DNA of 33,157 nucleotides from an uncultured Collinsella sp. (GTDB taxonomy: Bacteria; Actinomycetota; Coriobacteriia; Coriobacteriales; Coriobacteriaceae), in the NCBI GenBank assembly GCA_900761995.1, contig CAAFEY010000179.1, positions 1 through 33,157 on the forward strand, read 5' to 3'. Position 1 is the stretch's first letter. Each line of letters begins with the position of its first letter. Position numbers and translations under genes: made by a program. Below, in pieces: positions 1 to 7,858 of this stretch. The notes below the pieces were generated by a model, which was not told the origin of the DNA, searched no databases, and worked only from the letters and a program-made list of their open reading frames with translations.

Positions 1-105
1 GAGTTTTTTGCCGAGCATCTCCGATGCGCGGATTACGTCCGACTGGCGAACGTCGCGATCGGACATAGTCTGTCGCAGGCGATCGCTAAACGTCTCTTGG
101 GCCAC
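1..105 (-). CDS. Xre-family transcriptional regulator, N-terminal part (runs off the window)
   Basis: Only the first 35 codons are present, reading leftwards off the window edge. The start is GTG at 105, preceded by a perfect AGGAGG (116-111) five bases upstream. The peptide has the look of the first helices of an Xre/Cro helix-turn-helix domain (FSDRLRQTM...RQSDVIRASEMLGKKL), like LexA/S24-type phage-repressor-like regulators of Coriobacteriia. The upstream region carries a 20-bp palindrome and further copies of its half-site, consistent with autoregulation. Everything C-terminal, including whether a peptidase S24 domain follows, is outside the window, so the subfamily is an inference. Confidence 0.6.
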   Translation of the reverse strand, partial: MAQETFSDRLRQTMSDRDVRQSDVIRASEMLGKKL

Positions 106-127
106 TAGAACCTCCTTGCTGGCAAAG

Positions 128-209
128 TTCAATTTATAGAACACGAATTGAACCAAGGTTCAATTTAGGCAGCAGTATAACGCCGTGCCTCATTCGAAAG
201 TTCAATTTC
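128..209. promoter_or_regulatory. Operator cluster: palindrome plus two extra half-sites
   Basis: A near-perfect palindrome AATTGAACCAAGGTTCAATT lies at 146-165 (9-bp arms around AA). The same half-site GTTCAATTT recurs at 128-136 and 200-208. The cluster sits directly upstream of the Xre-type regulator start at 105, between it and the 3' end of the LysR gene. It is probably the regulator's own operator; this is inferred from position and symmetry. Confidence 0.55.
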
Positions 210-267
210 ATAAGAAAATGTACCAGACTCCGAGATTTGCCCAAAGCGAACAATGACGTGTACACGT

Positions 268-1125
268 TTAGAGGTATTCAAGGAATCGAGCAGCGGCAAG
301 CGAAACGTCAGCCGTGCGATATATTGCATTGATCTGCCGATGAGGACGTCCCTCGAGCGGGCGCACGGCGACATCGAACTGGCAGCGGCGCAAGATGAGC
401 GCCGGAAGAATGCTCACGCCCAGGCCGTCCTCGACCATAGCCATAATCGCATAGTCATCCCAGGTCGACAGTTTTGAGCGCACTGTCAGCCCCGCGCGGC
501 GAAACAGCGGCGTAATCTCGTCGTCGCTACCCCGTTCCAGCAGAATAAACTGCTCGTTGGCCAAATCGGCAAGGGAAACGACCTCCGCGGTGGCAAGCGA
601 GGAGTCCGCTGGCACCACGGCCATCAGCTCGTCTTGCACCAACGGCCGCGACGCCATGCCGGCGCCGCGTGGCTCGCGCGGAATAAAGCCCAGGTCGCAG
701 CGGCCTTCCGCCACCCATTGCTCAATCTCGGAGTAATCACCCATCAACAGCTCGTAATCGACATCCGGATGATCGGCGCGAAAGCGCGCAATCACCGGCG
801 GCAGCACGTGGGTCGCCACACTCGAAAACGTACCGATGCAGATCTTGCCGCGCATGAGCCCACGCATCTCATCCACCCGTCGCTGCAAGCGAGTGAATTC
901 CTCGCAGAGCGCCTCGACTGCCGGCATGACCTGCCGCCCGTCGGCAGAAAGCACTACGCCCTCGCGGCTGCGATCAAGCACCTTAAAACCCCAGTCTGCC
1001 TCAAGGTCGCCCACCATGCGGCTCACGCCCGACTGCGAATAGCTCAACCGCTCTGCAGCACGCGTAAAGCTGCCGGCACGCACCGTCTCGAGCAGCACTT
1101 GCATCTTTTGGATATTGGTCTCCAC
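268..1125 (-). CDS. LysR-family transcriptional regulator
   Basis: A full-length LysR-type regulator of 285 aa. Residues about 1-60 form the winged HTH (QVLLETVRAGSFTRAAERL, then SYSQSGVSRMVGDLE), followed by a linker helix and a periplasmic-binding-like effector domain (GKICIGTFSSVATHVLPPVIARF, LGFIPREPRG, EDGLGVSILP). The GTG at 1125 is preferred because AGGTGGAG lies just upstream; an in-frame ATG at 1146 would overlap that ribosome binding site. The gene is divergent from the EamA-type exporter at 1244, and a GTTCAC-N5-GTGAAC site lies between them, so it probably controls that transporter. The inducer is unknown. Confidence 0.9.
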   Translation of the reverse strand: METNIQKMQVLLETVRAGSFTRAAERLSYSQSGVSRMVGDLEADWGFKVLDRSREGVVLSADGRQVMPAVEALCEEFTRLQRRVDEMRGLMRGKICIGTFSSVATHVLPPVIARFRADHPDVDYELLMGDYSEIEQWVAEGRCDLGFIPREPRGAGMASRPLVQDELMAVVPADSSLATAEVVSLADLANEQFILLERGSDDEITPLFRRAGLTVRSKLSTWDDYAIMAMVEDGLGVSILPALILRRCQFDVAVRPLEGRPHRQINAIYRTADVSLAAARFLEYL

Positions 1126-1197
1126 GGCACGTCTCCACCTTTGCATGAGTTTTTGTCATGTTTGCCATGCATTATATTCGCTTTTCTTCTAAAGCCA

Positions 1198-1214
1198 GTT
1201 CACCCATAGTGAAC
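1198..1214. promoter_or_regulatory. Putative LysR binding site between the divergent genes
   Basis: Inverted repeat GTTCAC-CCATA-GTGAAC, which contains a T-N11-A core as expected for LysR-type regulators. It lies about 30 bp upstream of the EamA-type gene and about 70 bp upstream of the lysR start. The assignment rests on symmetry and location. Confidence 0.5.
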
Positions 1215-1243
1215 ATGCTCGGATATAGAGGGGATGTCAGCGC

Positions 1244-2155
1244 ATGAACAACGGACTGTTTACGTACTTAGCAGCATTGCTATTGTTTGGCTCCAACGGC
1301 ATCATCGCCGCTGCCATCGCGCTGCCGAGCTCCGATATCGTGCTACTACGCACGTTTTTGGGCGCACTCTCGCTTGTCACCGTCCTCGCCATCACCCAAC
1401 GCCATAAGTTGCAGGCGCCATCTCGCCCCCGCGAAGCCGCAGCCCTCCTCCTCTCGGGAGCCGCACTGGGCGCCAGCTGGATTTTTCTGTTCCGCGCCTA
1501 TCAGACGATCGGCGTCGGCGTATCCTCGCTGCTGTACTACTGCGGCCCCATCATCGTCATGGCGCTCTCCCCGCTCATCTTTGGCGAAAAGCTGACCGGC
1601 GGCAAAATCGCCGGCTTTATCGCCGTCGCCTGCGGTGCTTTTCTCATTGCGGCACAAGGTCTAGGCGGCAACATGCCCATTGCGGGCATCGTCTGCGGAA
1701 TCGCCTCGGCATTTTGCTATGCACTGATGGTCATTGCCAGCAAGGGAGCGCCACATATCGAAGGTCTCGAGAATTCCACGCTCCAGGTGAGCGCCGCCTT
1801 TGTAACCGCGTTGATCCTTACGCTCTTCACGCAGGGTGCCCCCTCGTTCCTCTCCCCTAGCATTGCCGCCGGCATCGATTGGCGCGCCGTTGCCATGCTC
1901 GGCATTGTCAACACCGGCATTGGCTGCCTGCTCTACTTTAGTGCTGTCGCCAAGCTGCCCGTCCAGACCGTCGCGGTCGTCGGCTACCTTGAGCCGCTTT
2001 CGGCCGTCGTGTTCTCGGCCGTCCTTTTAGGCGAAGCCATAACACCGGTCCGTCTGATGGGTGCCGCACTTATCATCGGCGGCGCGCTCTTTTGCGAACT
2101 CGTCGGCAAACGCGCAGACACCAAAACAAGCATCGCCCAAGCGGCACGCGCTTAA
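1244..2155 (+). CDS. EamA/DMT-family transporter
   Basis: A 303-aa protein made almost entirely of hydrophobic helices, with two EamA repeats of about five TM segments each: the first from LFTYLAALLLFGSNGIIAAA, the second from AGIVCGIASAFCYALMVIAS. The conserved end-of-repeat pattern near YLEPLSAVVFSAVLLGE is present, and the length matches the drug/metabolite transporter superfamily. Such proteins usually export amino acids, metabolites or drugs across the inner membrane; the substrate cannot be read from sequence. ATG 1244 is preceded by GAGGGG. It is divergent from the LysR gene, the usual pairing for a regulated exporter. Confidence 0.88.
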   Translation: MNNGLFTYLAALLLFGSNGIIAAAIALPSSDIVLLRTFLGALSLVTVLAITQRHKLQAPSRPREAAALLLSGAALGASWIFLFRAYQTIGVGVSSLLYYCGPIIVMALSPLIFGEKLTGGKIAGFIAVACGAFLIAAQGLGGNMPIAGIVCGIASAFCYALMVIASKGAPHIEGLENSTLQVSAAFVTALILTLFTQGAPSFLSPSIAAGIDWRAVAMLGIVNTGIGCLLYFSAVAKLPVQTVAVVGYLEPLSAVVFSAVLLGEAITPVRLMGAALIIGGALFCELVGKRADTKTSIAQAARA

Positions 2156-2189
2156 AAGCCCCTGCTTTGAAATGCCACCTGCGTATATT

Positions 2190-2213
2190 AATAATCCCCA
2201 GCTGGGGATTATT
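2190..2213. promoter_or_regulatory. Perfect 24-bp palindrome between the EamA gene and kup
   Basis: The half-site AATAATCCCCAG is followed immediately by its exact reverse complement, with no spacer. It lies 35 bp after the EamA stop and about 100 bp before kup. As RNA it would fold into a zero-loop stem with a poor U-tract, so a dimeric-protein operator is as likely as a terminator. Confidence 0.5.
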
Positions 2214-2312
2214 GTCTAAAACACCCCGATGTGCCAAACTGCTCTTATATGTATAAAGATGGCATAAAGGTCTACTGCCCTTTGCAGGGGCCAGATGTCC
2301 AAGGGAGTCCAC

Positions 2313-4544
2313 GTGGCACACAACGAACTGGAGGCAAGCCTCCAAGACCAGCGTAGTCAGAGCGGACATGGCGCCATCCCCCTCTCCGCTGGCATGCTGC
2401 TCGTTACGCTCGGCGTCGTCTATGGCGACATCGGCACGAGCCCTATGTACACCATGAAATCAATTGTCGCCAACAACGGCGGCATCGGTACCGTCAGCGA
2501 GGACATGATCCTGGGCGCGCTTTCGCTCGTCATCTGGACCATGACACTCGTGACCACGGTCAAGTACGTGGTAATCGCCATGAAGGCCGACAACCACAAC
2601 GAAGGCGGCATCTTCGCCCTGTTCAGCCTGGTGCGCAAAGTGGCACCATGGCTGATTCTGCCCGCCATGATCGGCGGTGCGGCACTGCTTGCCGACGGCA
2701 TCCTCACCCCCGCCGTCACGGTCACCACAGCCATCGAGGGTCTGCGCACCATCGAATGGGGCCATGCGCTTTTGGGTGACGGCCAGACCAATGTGATCAT
2801 CATCACCATCATCATTATCTGCGGTCTGTTTGCCATGCAGCGCGCCGGCACCTCGTCAATCGGCAAGCTCTTCGGTCCGCTCATGACACTATGGTTCCTG
2901 TTCCTGGCGGGCGCCGGCCTGTTCAACATGCTCGGTAACCTGTCCATCCTACGCGCGCTCAACCCCATTCGCGGCATCATGTTCCTGTTCTCGCCCATCA
3001 ACCACTCGGGCATCATGGTGCTCGGCTTCGTCTTCCTGTCGACGACCGGCGCCGAGGCGCTCTATTCGGACATGGGTCACGTGGGCAAGGCTAACATTTA
3101 CGCATCCTGGCCATTTGTTAAGGCAGCCCTCATCCTTAACTATCTGGGTCAGGGCGCTTGGCTGCTTGCCAATAACTCCAACCCCCAGATGCTCGCGATG
3201 GATATCGTCAACCCGTTCTACATGATGCTTCCCGAGCCCCTGCGCCCCTTTGCCATCGTGCTTTCGGCCGTAGCGGCCATCATCGCCTCGCAGGCGCTCA
3301 TCACCGGCTCGTTCTCGCTGGTATCCGAGGCAACCCGTCTCAATCTCATGCCGCATCTGCGCATCCACTACCCCAGCGACACCAAGGGCCAGCTCTATAT
3401 TCCGCTCGTCAACAACATCATGTGGGTCGGCTGTATCTTCATTGTGCTGCTGTTCCAAAACTCCGAGCGCATGGAGAGCGCCTACGGCCTCGCCATTACC
3501 GTAACCATGCTCATGACCACGACGCTTTTGACGAGCTACATCGCCGGCATCCTCAAGCACAAGCTGGGTGCCTGCGTCTTCGCCCTGCTCTTTGGCGCCA
3601 TTGAGCTGTGCTTCTTCGCTTCGTGCCTCACCATGTTCTTTGACGGCGGCTACGTCATGATCTTCCTGGCCGCGCTGCTGTTTGGCCTTATGTATGTGTG
3701 GCGTCGCGGCACCGCCATCGAGCGCACGCAGACGATTCTGCTGCCCGTCTCCAAGTACATCGACCAACTCAATCGCCTGCGCAATGACGAGACCTATCCC
3801 GTGCTCGCCGACAACCTGGTGTTCCTCACCAACAGCCCCGACCCGCTCACGCTCGACCGCGACGTGCTCTATTCCATCCTGGACAAGCACCCCAAGCGCG
3901 CCAAGGCATATTGGTTCATCAACGTGCATGTTACCGACGAGCCCTATACGCACGAGTATTCCGTTGAGACCTTTGGCACGGACTTCCTGTTCCGCGTGCG
4001 CTTGGACCTGGGCTTTAAGGTCAATCAGCGCATCAACGCCTACCTGCGCCAGATCGTCGGCGACTTGATGGCATCGGGCGAGCTGCCGCCGCAACATCAC
4101 ACCTACTCCATCTACGAGACGCGTGGCAACGTGGGTGACTTCCGCTTTTGTATGCTGCGCAAGATGCTTGCCCCCGAAACGGACATCAACCGCAATGACC
4201 ACCGCGTGATGGCCATCAAGTACGCCGTCCGCCGCGCCTGCGGAAGCCCGGCACGTTGGTATGGTCTCGAGAACTCGGCCATCATCATTGAGTACGTACC
4301 GCTCTTTGCCCGCATGCGTCCGGCAGTCAAGCTCGTACGCACCCAGGTGCCGCTCGAGATCCTGATCGAAGAGGCCGAGGAAATGGAAGTCGACATCTTC
4401 TCGGACGACCTGGTCAACGGCAACGAAGCCGGCAAGAGTATGAACGTCGATCCCACCGAGCTGCTCGAGAGCATCGCCGATACGCCCGAGCAACAGCAAC
4501 TCGACGGACTCGAGAGCGAACAACTCAACGACGCCAACTTCTAG
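2313..4544 (+). CDS. kup: Kup-family potassium uptake transporter
   Basis: A secondary K+ importer (probably K+/H+ symport) of the KUP/HAK/KT family in the inner membrane. The N-terminal signature GVVYGDIGTSPMYTMKS opens the first membrane segment. About twelve TM helices follow, including GGIFALFSLVRK, LLADGILTPAVTV and LNYLGQGAWLL, with a long soluble C-terminal domain from about residue 480 (VHVTDEPYTHEYSVETFGTDFLFRVRLDLGF). Length is about 743 aa, slightly above the usual 620-700 because of an acidic tail. GTG 2313 is chosen because AAGGGAG sits five bases before it; an in-frame ATG at 2295 with a poorer site is possible. A hairpin terminator follows. Confidence 0.93.
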   Translation: MAHNELEASLQDQRSQSGHGAIPLSAGMLLVTLGVVYGDIGTSPMYTMKSIVANNGGIGTVSEDMILGALSLVIWTMTLVTTVKYVVIAMKADNHNEGGIFALFSLVRKVAPWLILPAMIGGAALLADGILTPAVTVTTAIEGLRTIEWGHALLGDGQTNVIIITIIIICGLFAMQRAGTSSIGKLFGPLMTLWFLFLAGAGLFNMLGNLSILRALNPIRGIMFLFSPINHSGIMVLGFVFLSTTGAEALYSDMGHVGKANIYASWPFVKAALILNYLGQGAWLLANNSNPQMLAMDIVNPFYMMLPEPLRPFAIVLSAVAAIIASQALITGSFSLVSEATRLNLMPHLRIHYPSDTKGQLYIPLVNNIMWVGCIFIVLLFQNSERMESAYGLAITVTMLMTTTLLTSYIAGILKHKLGACVFALLFGAIELCFFASCLTMFFDGGYVMIFLAALLFGLMYVWRRGTAIERTQTILLPVSKYIDQLNRLRNDETYPVLADNLVFLTNSPDPLTLDRDVLYSILDKHPKRAKAYWFINVHVTDEPYTHEYSVETFGTDFLFRVRLDLGFKVNQRINAYLRQIVGDLMASGELPPQHHTYSIYETRGNVGDFRFCMLRKMLAPETDINRNDHRVMAIKYAVRRACGSPARWYGLENSAIIIEYVPLFARMRPAVKLVRTQVPLEILIEEAEEMEVDIFSDDLVNGNEAGKSMNVDPTELLESIADTPEQQQLDGLESEQLNDANF

Positions 4545-4565
4545 CGACGTCACAAATCGACGACA

Positions 4566-4603
4566 GCGGCCCTGCATCTCACGGGAGACGCAGGGCCGCT
4601 TTG
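4566..4603 (+). terminator. Rho-independent terminator of kup
   Basis: Stem GCGGCCCTGC / GCAGGGCCGC around a 14-nt loop, followed by TTTGCATT, 20 bp past the kup stop. The gene on the other side is convergent, so the stem may serve both. Confidence 0.8.
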
Positions 4604-4623
4604 CATTGCAGTAAAGCTATCGG

Positions 4624-5589
4624 CTACGAACGGCGCGGCTCGGGAACCACGAGCCTATCGGGGCTCGCGCCCTCGGCATCCATCAGGCTCACGTAGCGAA
4701 TCGACGGATCATCATACATCGCGTAGTAATAATTGCCCGTGCGCGCGCTAAAGCATCCGGTGTAGATAGTCTTCTCGAACTTGCCATCGCCCATCCTGGA
4801 CGCCCCCTCAATCATCACCACGCCCTCGAGTGAACGGAACATGCGGACGACGTTTTCGGTCTCGCTCTCCTTTTGCGGGTAATTGGCATTGAGGTACGCC
4901 GCCTTTACAAAACGGCTCGGCGAATAGCAGTCACCCGGAATGCCGCGCATGCCGGCACCCGCGCCATAGGGCTTGAGCTCGGCGCCACGCCATGTCGCCG
5001 TCTGCGGAAAATCGCTTGTGGCCGTGATATAGGTGCGCAGGTTTTCCATGTGCCACGGGAAGGTCGGCTGGTTGGCAAGGGTGTCGACCGGATTGTCGTA
5101 TACATGCAGGCCGTCAGCCATCATCTCGACCACGATGCTGCGCTGGCTGTCGCCGATAATCCAATGGAGCAGCGACACGCCCAGCCCCTCTCCTGCAGAT
5201 TTGGCAACAATCACCGTATCGCGCAGCGCAGCCTCGACCTCGTCGACCGTCGAAAACGTCGCTGCCACCCAGAGGGGAAACTCGTAGGCCGCGATATTGG
5301 TCTTGCCGTCGACAGGGTCCTCGGCATACTCGGCATAACCCGGGAAATTGAGACCCGCCACGGCGAGGCCCGCATCGTTGCCGCAGTCGAAGAACATAGG
5401 GTAGTTCTTGTAATCGATGCACATACCGATCACCGCGTGTGCCGCTGTCGCGTCATCGATAAACGAATACGGAATGTGAAACCCGCACGGCATCACGCGA
5501 ACCTGTTGGCCGTAGTCAAAGCTCCAGTCGAGGTTGCGGCCCAGATACATGTGGCCAGAATTATCGGTAAATCGAATACTCGTACACAT
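4624..5589 (-). CDS. bsh: Choloylglycine hydrolase family protein (bile salt hydrolase)
   Basis: An Ntn-hydrolase of 321 aa that would release glycine or taurine from conjugated bile salts in the cytoplasm. ATG 5589 has AGGAGG four bases upstream and puts the nucleophile at Cys2 once Met is removed; a longer frame to 5652 would bury it. Family active-site residues can be placed: Cys2, Arg18 and Asp21 (LGRNLDW), Asn81 (GLNFPGYAEY), Asn173 (DTLANQPTFPWHMENL) and Arg226 (GDCYSPSRF). Bile salt hydrolase and penicillin V acylase share this fold; the intestinal-type motifs favour bile salts, but the substrate is inferred. Known Collinsella strains deconjugate bile salts, which fits. It appears monocistronic. 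Confidence 0.88.
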   Translation of the reverse strand: MCTSIRFTDNSGHMYLGRNLDWSFDYGQQVRVMPCGFHIPYSFIDDATAAHAVIGMCIDYKNYPMFFDCGNDAGLAVAGLNFPGYAEYAEDPVDGKTNIAAYEFPLWVAATFSTVDEVEAALRDTVIVAKSAGEGLGVSLLHWIIGDSQRSIVVEMMADGLHVYDNPVDTLANQPTFPWHMENLRTYITATSDFPQTATWRGAELKPYGAGAGMRGIPGDCYSPSRFVKAAYLNANYPQKESETENVVRMFRSLEGVVMIEGASRMGDGKFEKTIYTGCFSARTGNYYYAMYDDPSIRYVSLMDAEGASPDRLVVPEPRRS

Positions 5590-5653
5590 AGCGCCTCCTA
5601 GCCTTACGTTCTTGCTAAGCTTATTGTCACCAAACAAAAAGGCGCTAAACACA

Positions 5654-5691
5654 AAAGCCCGGACATGACAACAACGTCATACCCGGGCTCA
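5654..5691 (-). terminator. Rho-independent terminator of the deformylase-like gene
   Basis: On the minus strand, AGCCCGGG and ATGAC pair with GTCAT and CCGGGCT, followed by TTTTGTGTTT. It ends the upstream deformylase-like gene and separates it from the bile salt hydrolase. Confidence 0.8.
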
Positions 5692-5724
5692 AAGACCGCA
5701 AATTCGGTCCCCAATTGAACCGCT

Positions 5725-6144
5725 CTAGACGAGTTTGCCTAAGCAGTGATCAATCATGTGTTGAATCATTTGAGCCTCGAAGCCCACAAAGTCCTGCTTG
5801 CGCTCGCGCATCTTGCCGTCGACGATCTGGTCAAAGGCAACCTTGCACTTGATGTAGCGCGTGGACTTGGTGACCTCCTCGTGCGTCAGGCAGCTCTCCT
5901 CCATCTTGCTGGCGCCCAGACCAAACACCAGACGGGGGTTGTAGAGCACATGGGGCTCGCCGGCATCGTCCAGGTAGACGCAGACCTTCTTGGTGACGCC
6001 GATCTGGTTGGCGGCAAGGCAGCCGGCATCGTCGAGCGACTTGATGGTATCGATCAGGTCCTGTGCCACCGACTCGTCCTCGACGGTCGCGACCTCGCAA
6101 CGCTGGGACAGAATAGCCTCGTCGTGGCAGAGCTCTTTAATCAT
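5725..6144 (-). CDS. Peptide deformylase-like protein lacking the catalytic Glu
   Basis: A short 139-aa deformylase-fold protein. Motif 1 is GCLAANQIG (41-49), with Asn where canonical enzymes have Pro, as in the short Gram-positive subfamily. Motif 2 is MEESCLTHEE, with metal-ligand Cys85. Motif 3 should be HExxH but reads HMIDH (129-133): both His metal ligands remain, while the general-acid/base Glu is Met130 (codon ATG). By family knowledge this should abolish or greatly reduce deformylation of nascent peptides, so the protein may be a regulatory or moonlighting paralogue, with the real Def elsewhere. ATG 6144 is used because GGAGGA lies four bases before it; ATG 6156 would contain that site. 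Confidence 0.8.
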   Translation of the reverse strand: MIKELCHDEAILSQRCEVATVEDESVAQDLIDTIKSLDDAGCLAANQIGVTKKVCVYLDDAGEPHVLYNPRLVFGLGASKMEESCLTHEEVTKSTRYIKCKVAFDQIVDGKMRERKQDFVGFEAQMIQHMIDHCLGKLV

Positions 6145-6337
6145 ACGTTCCTCCATAGGGGTCGTTGTAACTGCTTAAGTATACGGTACCCACACATTTT
6201 CATACGGAAAATACCGCCCGTCCGCTACAAAGCGCCGAACATCAACATGTGAGGAACAGCAAGGTTGTAAAGGCGATATAGTGAGTGAGTTCGTGTCAAT
6301 CGGCCTAAACTCGGGGCCGAACAAGGAAAGGGTATAC

Positions 6338-7651
6338 ATGGACGAACTATTTCACGTCAGCGAGCGCAAGTCCACAATCGGGACTGAACTTCGCGCTGGA
6401 CTGACAACGTTCCTGGCGATGGCCTACATCATTGCCGTCAACCCCGCGGTGCTCTCGGGCGCCGGCATCGATGCGGGAGCGCTCGCCTGCGCCACTTGCC
6501 TGGGCGCCGGCATCATGACCATCTGCATGGGCGTCTTCGCCAACCGCCCGCTCGCCTGCGCGTCGGGCCTGGGCATCAACGCCATGATCGCGGGCATCGC
6601 CACCACCATGTGCGGCGGTGACTGGCACGTAGCCATGAGCGTTATCTTCCTCGAGGGTATCGTCATCTTGCTGCTCGTCCTTTGCGGCCTGCGCGAGGCC
6701 ATCATGGATGCCATCCCTGTGGTCCTGCGCCACGCCATCTCGGTTGGCTTGGGTCTGTTCATCGCCATGATCGGCCTGTGCGACGCCGGCATCATCACCG
6801 CTGGCGCCGGTACGCTCGTCGGCCTGGGCGACATCGCCTCCCCCACCTTTATCGTCGGCATCATCTCCATCGTCGTGACGGTTGCCCTGGCTTCCCGCAA
6901 CGTGCCGGGCTCGCTGCTCATCGGCATCATCGTCGCCGTTATCGCCGGTATCCCGCTGGGCGTCACCCATGCGCCCGAGGGCCTTATCGCCCCGCTCAAC
7001 TTCTCGACCTTTGGCGCCCCGTTTGCCAGCACCGCCGATGGCAACATGGCCATCGTGAAGGTTCTGACCGACCCGATGCTGCTCGTCGTCGCCTTCTCGC
7101 TGCTCATGAGTGACTTCTTCGACACCATGGGCACCGCGATGGCCGTCGCCAAGCAGGGCGAGTTCCTGACCGAGGACGGCAATGTCGAGGACATCCGTCC
7201 CATCCTGGTCGTCGACTCCGTGGCCGCTGCTGCCGGTGGCTTTATGGGCGTCTCCTCCATCACCACCTTCGTCGAGTCCACCTCTGGCGCTGCCGACGGT
7301 GGCCGCACGGGCCTCACCTCCGTCACCACCGGCGTGCTGTTCATTCTCGCCGCGTTCTTCTCCCCCATCGTCACCATCGTTTCCAGCGCCGCCACCTGCG
7401 GTGCTCTGGTCTACGTTGGCTACCTCATGATGAGCGAGGCCTCCGAGATCGACTGGTCCGACGTGTCGCAGGGTTTCCCGGCGTTCATGATTGTCGCCGG
7501 CGTGCCCTTCACTTACTCCATCTCTGCCGGCATTGGCATGGGCTTTATCGCTTACGTGATCGTCGCGCTCTTTAAGGGTGAGGCCTCCAAGATCAAGCCG
7601 CTCATGTGGATCGCAGCCCTCGCCTTCCTCGTCTACTTCTTTGTAGCGTAG
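6338..7651 (+). CDS. NCS2/AzgA-family guanine-hypoxanthine permease
   Basis: A 437-aa polytopic membrane protein of the AzgA/PbuG branch of nucleobase permeases, which imports guanine, hypoxanthine or adenine with protons. The hallmark N-terminal block is present (TELRAGLTTFLAMAYIIAVNPAVLSGAG), as are the ACASGLGINAMIAG stretch of TM3 and the FFDTMGTAMAVAKQGE and SSITTFVESTSGAADGGRTG blocks that line the substrate site. Start 6338 follows AAGGAAAGG with good spacing; a longer GTG-initiated frame from 6281 lacks a binding site and carries an unrelated extension. No purine riboswitch was recognised upstream. Exact substrate is inferred. Confidence 0.9.
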   Translation: MDELFHVSERKSTIGTELRAGLTTFLAMAYIIAVNPAVLSGAGIDAGALACATCLGAGIMTICMGVFANRPLACASGLGINAMIAGIATTMCGGDWHVAMSVIFLEGIVILLLVLCGLREAIMDAIPVVLRHAISVGLGLFIAMIGLCDAGIITAGAGTLVGLGDIASPTFIVGIISIVVTVALASRNVPGSLLIGIIVAVIAGIPLGVTHAPEGLIAPLNFSTFGAPFASTADGNMAIVKVLTDPMLLVVAFSLLMSDFFDTMGTAMAVAKQGEFLTEDGNVEDIRPILVVDSVAAAAGGFMGVSSITTFVESTSGAADGGRTGLTSVTTGVLFILAAFFSPIVTIVSSAATCGALVYVGYLMMSEASEIDWSDVSQGFPAFMIVAGVPFTYSISAGIGMGFIAYVIVALFKGEASKIKPLMWIAALAFLVYFFVA

Positions 7652-7677
7652 CGGCAAAGCTGCCAAAGCAGAACACC

Positions 7678-7718
7678 AAAGCGCGGAGTCGCATCGAGCG
7701 GCTCCGCGCTTTTCTTTT
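7678..7718 (+). terminator. Rho-independent terminator of the purine permease gene
   Basis: AAAGCGCGGAG pairs with CTCCGCGCTTT, followed by a T-rich tail TTTTCTTTT, 27 bp after the stop. Confidence 0.85.
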
Positions 7719-7858
7719 AAAGCCAGGCAACGCACGGACGCGCGATGTATTGCTTCCCAAGTTTTGGACATTTTGCCCTCCAAACGGCACTACCGCCGGC
7801 TACATCCTGCAGATATGCTGGGCGTAATCGCATAGGCCCTATGAGGATGGGAGTAACC

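Noticed and set aside
2949..4577. 542-aa open frame on the minus strand across kup
   Set aside because: Low-complexity His/Glu/Val-rich translation opposite a clear Kup protein; a GC-codon shadow.
6157..6337. Purine riboswitch before the AzgA-type permease
   Set aside because: The conserved purine aptamer loops and three-stem layout are not present.
6347..7783. 478-aa open frame on the minus strand across the purine permease gene
   Set aside because: Gly/Asp/His-rich translation with no family signal; mirrors the permease codons.
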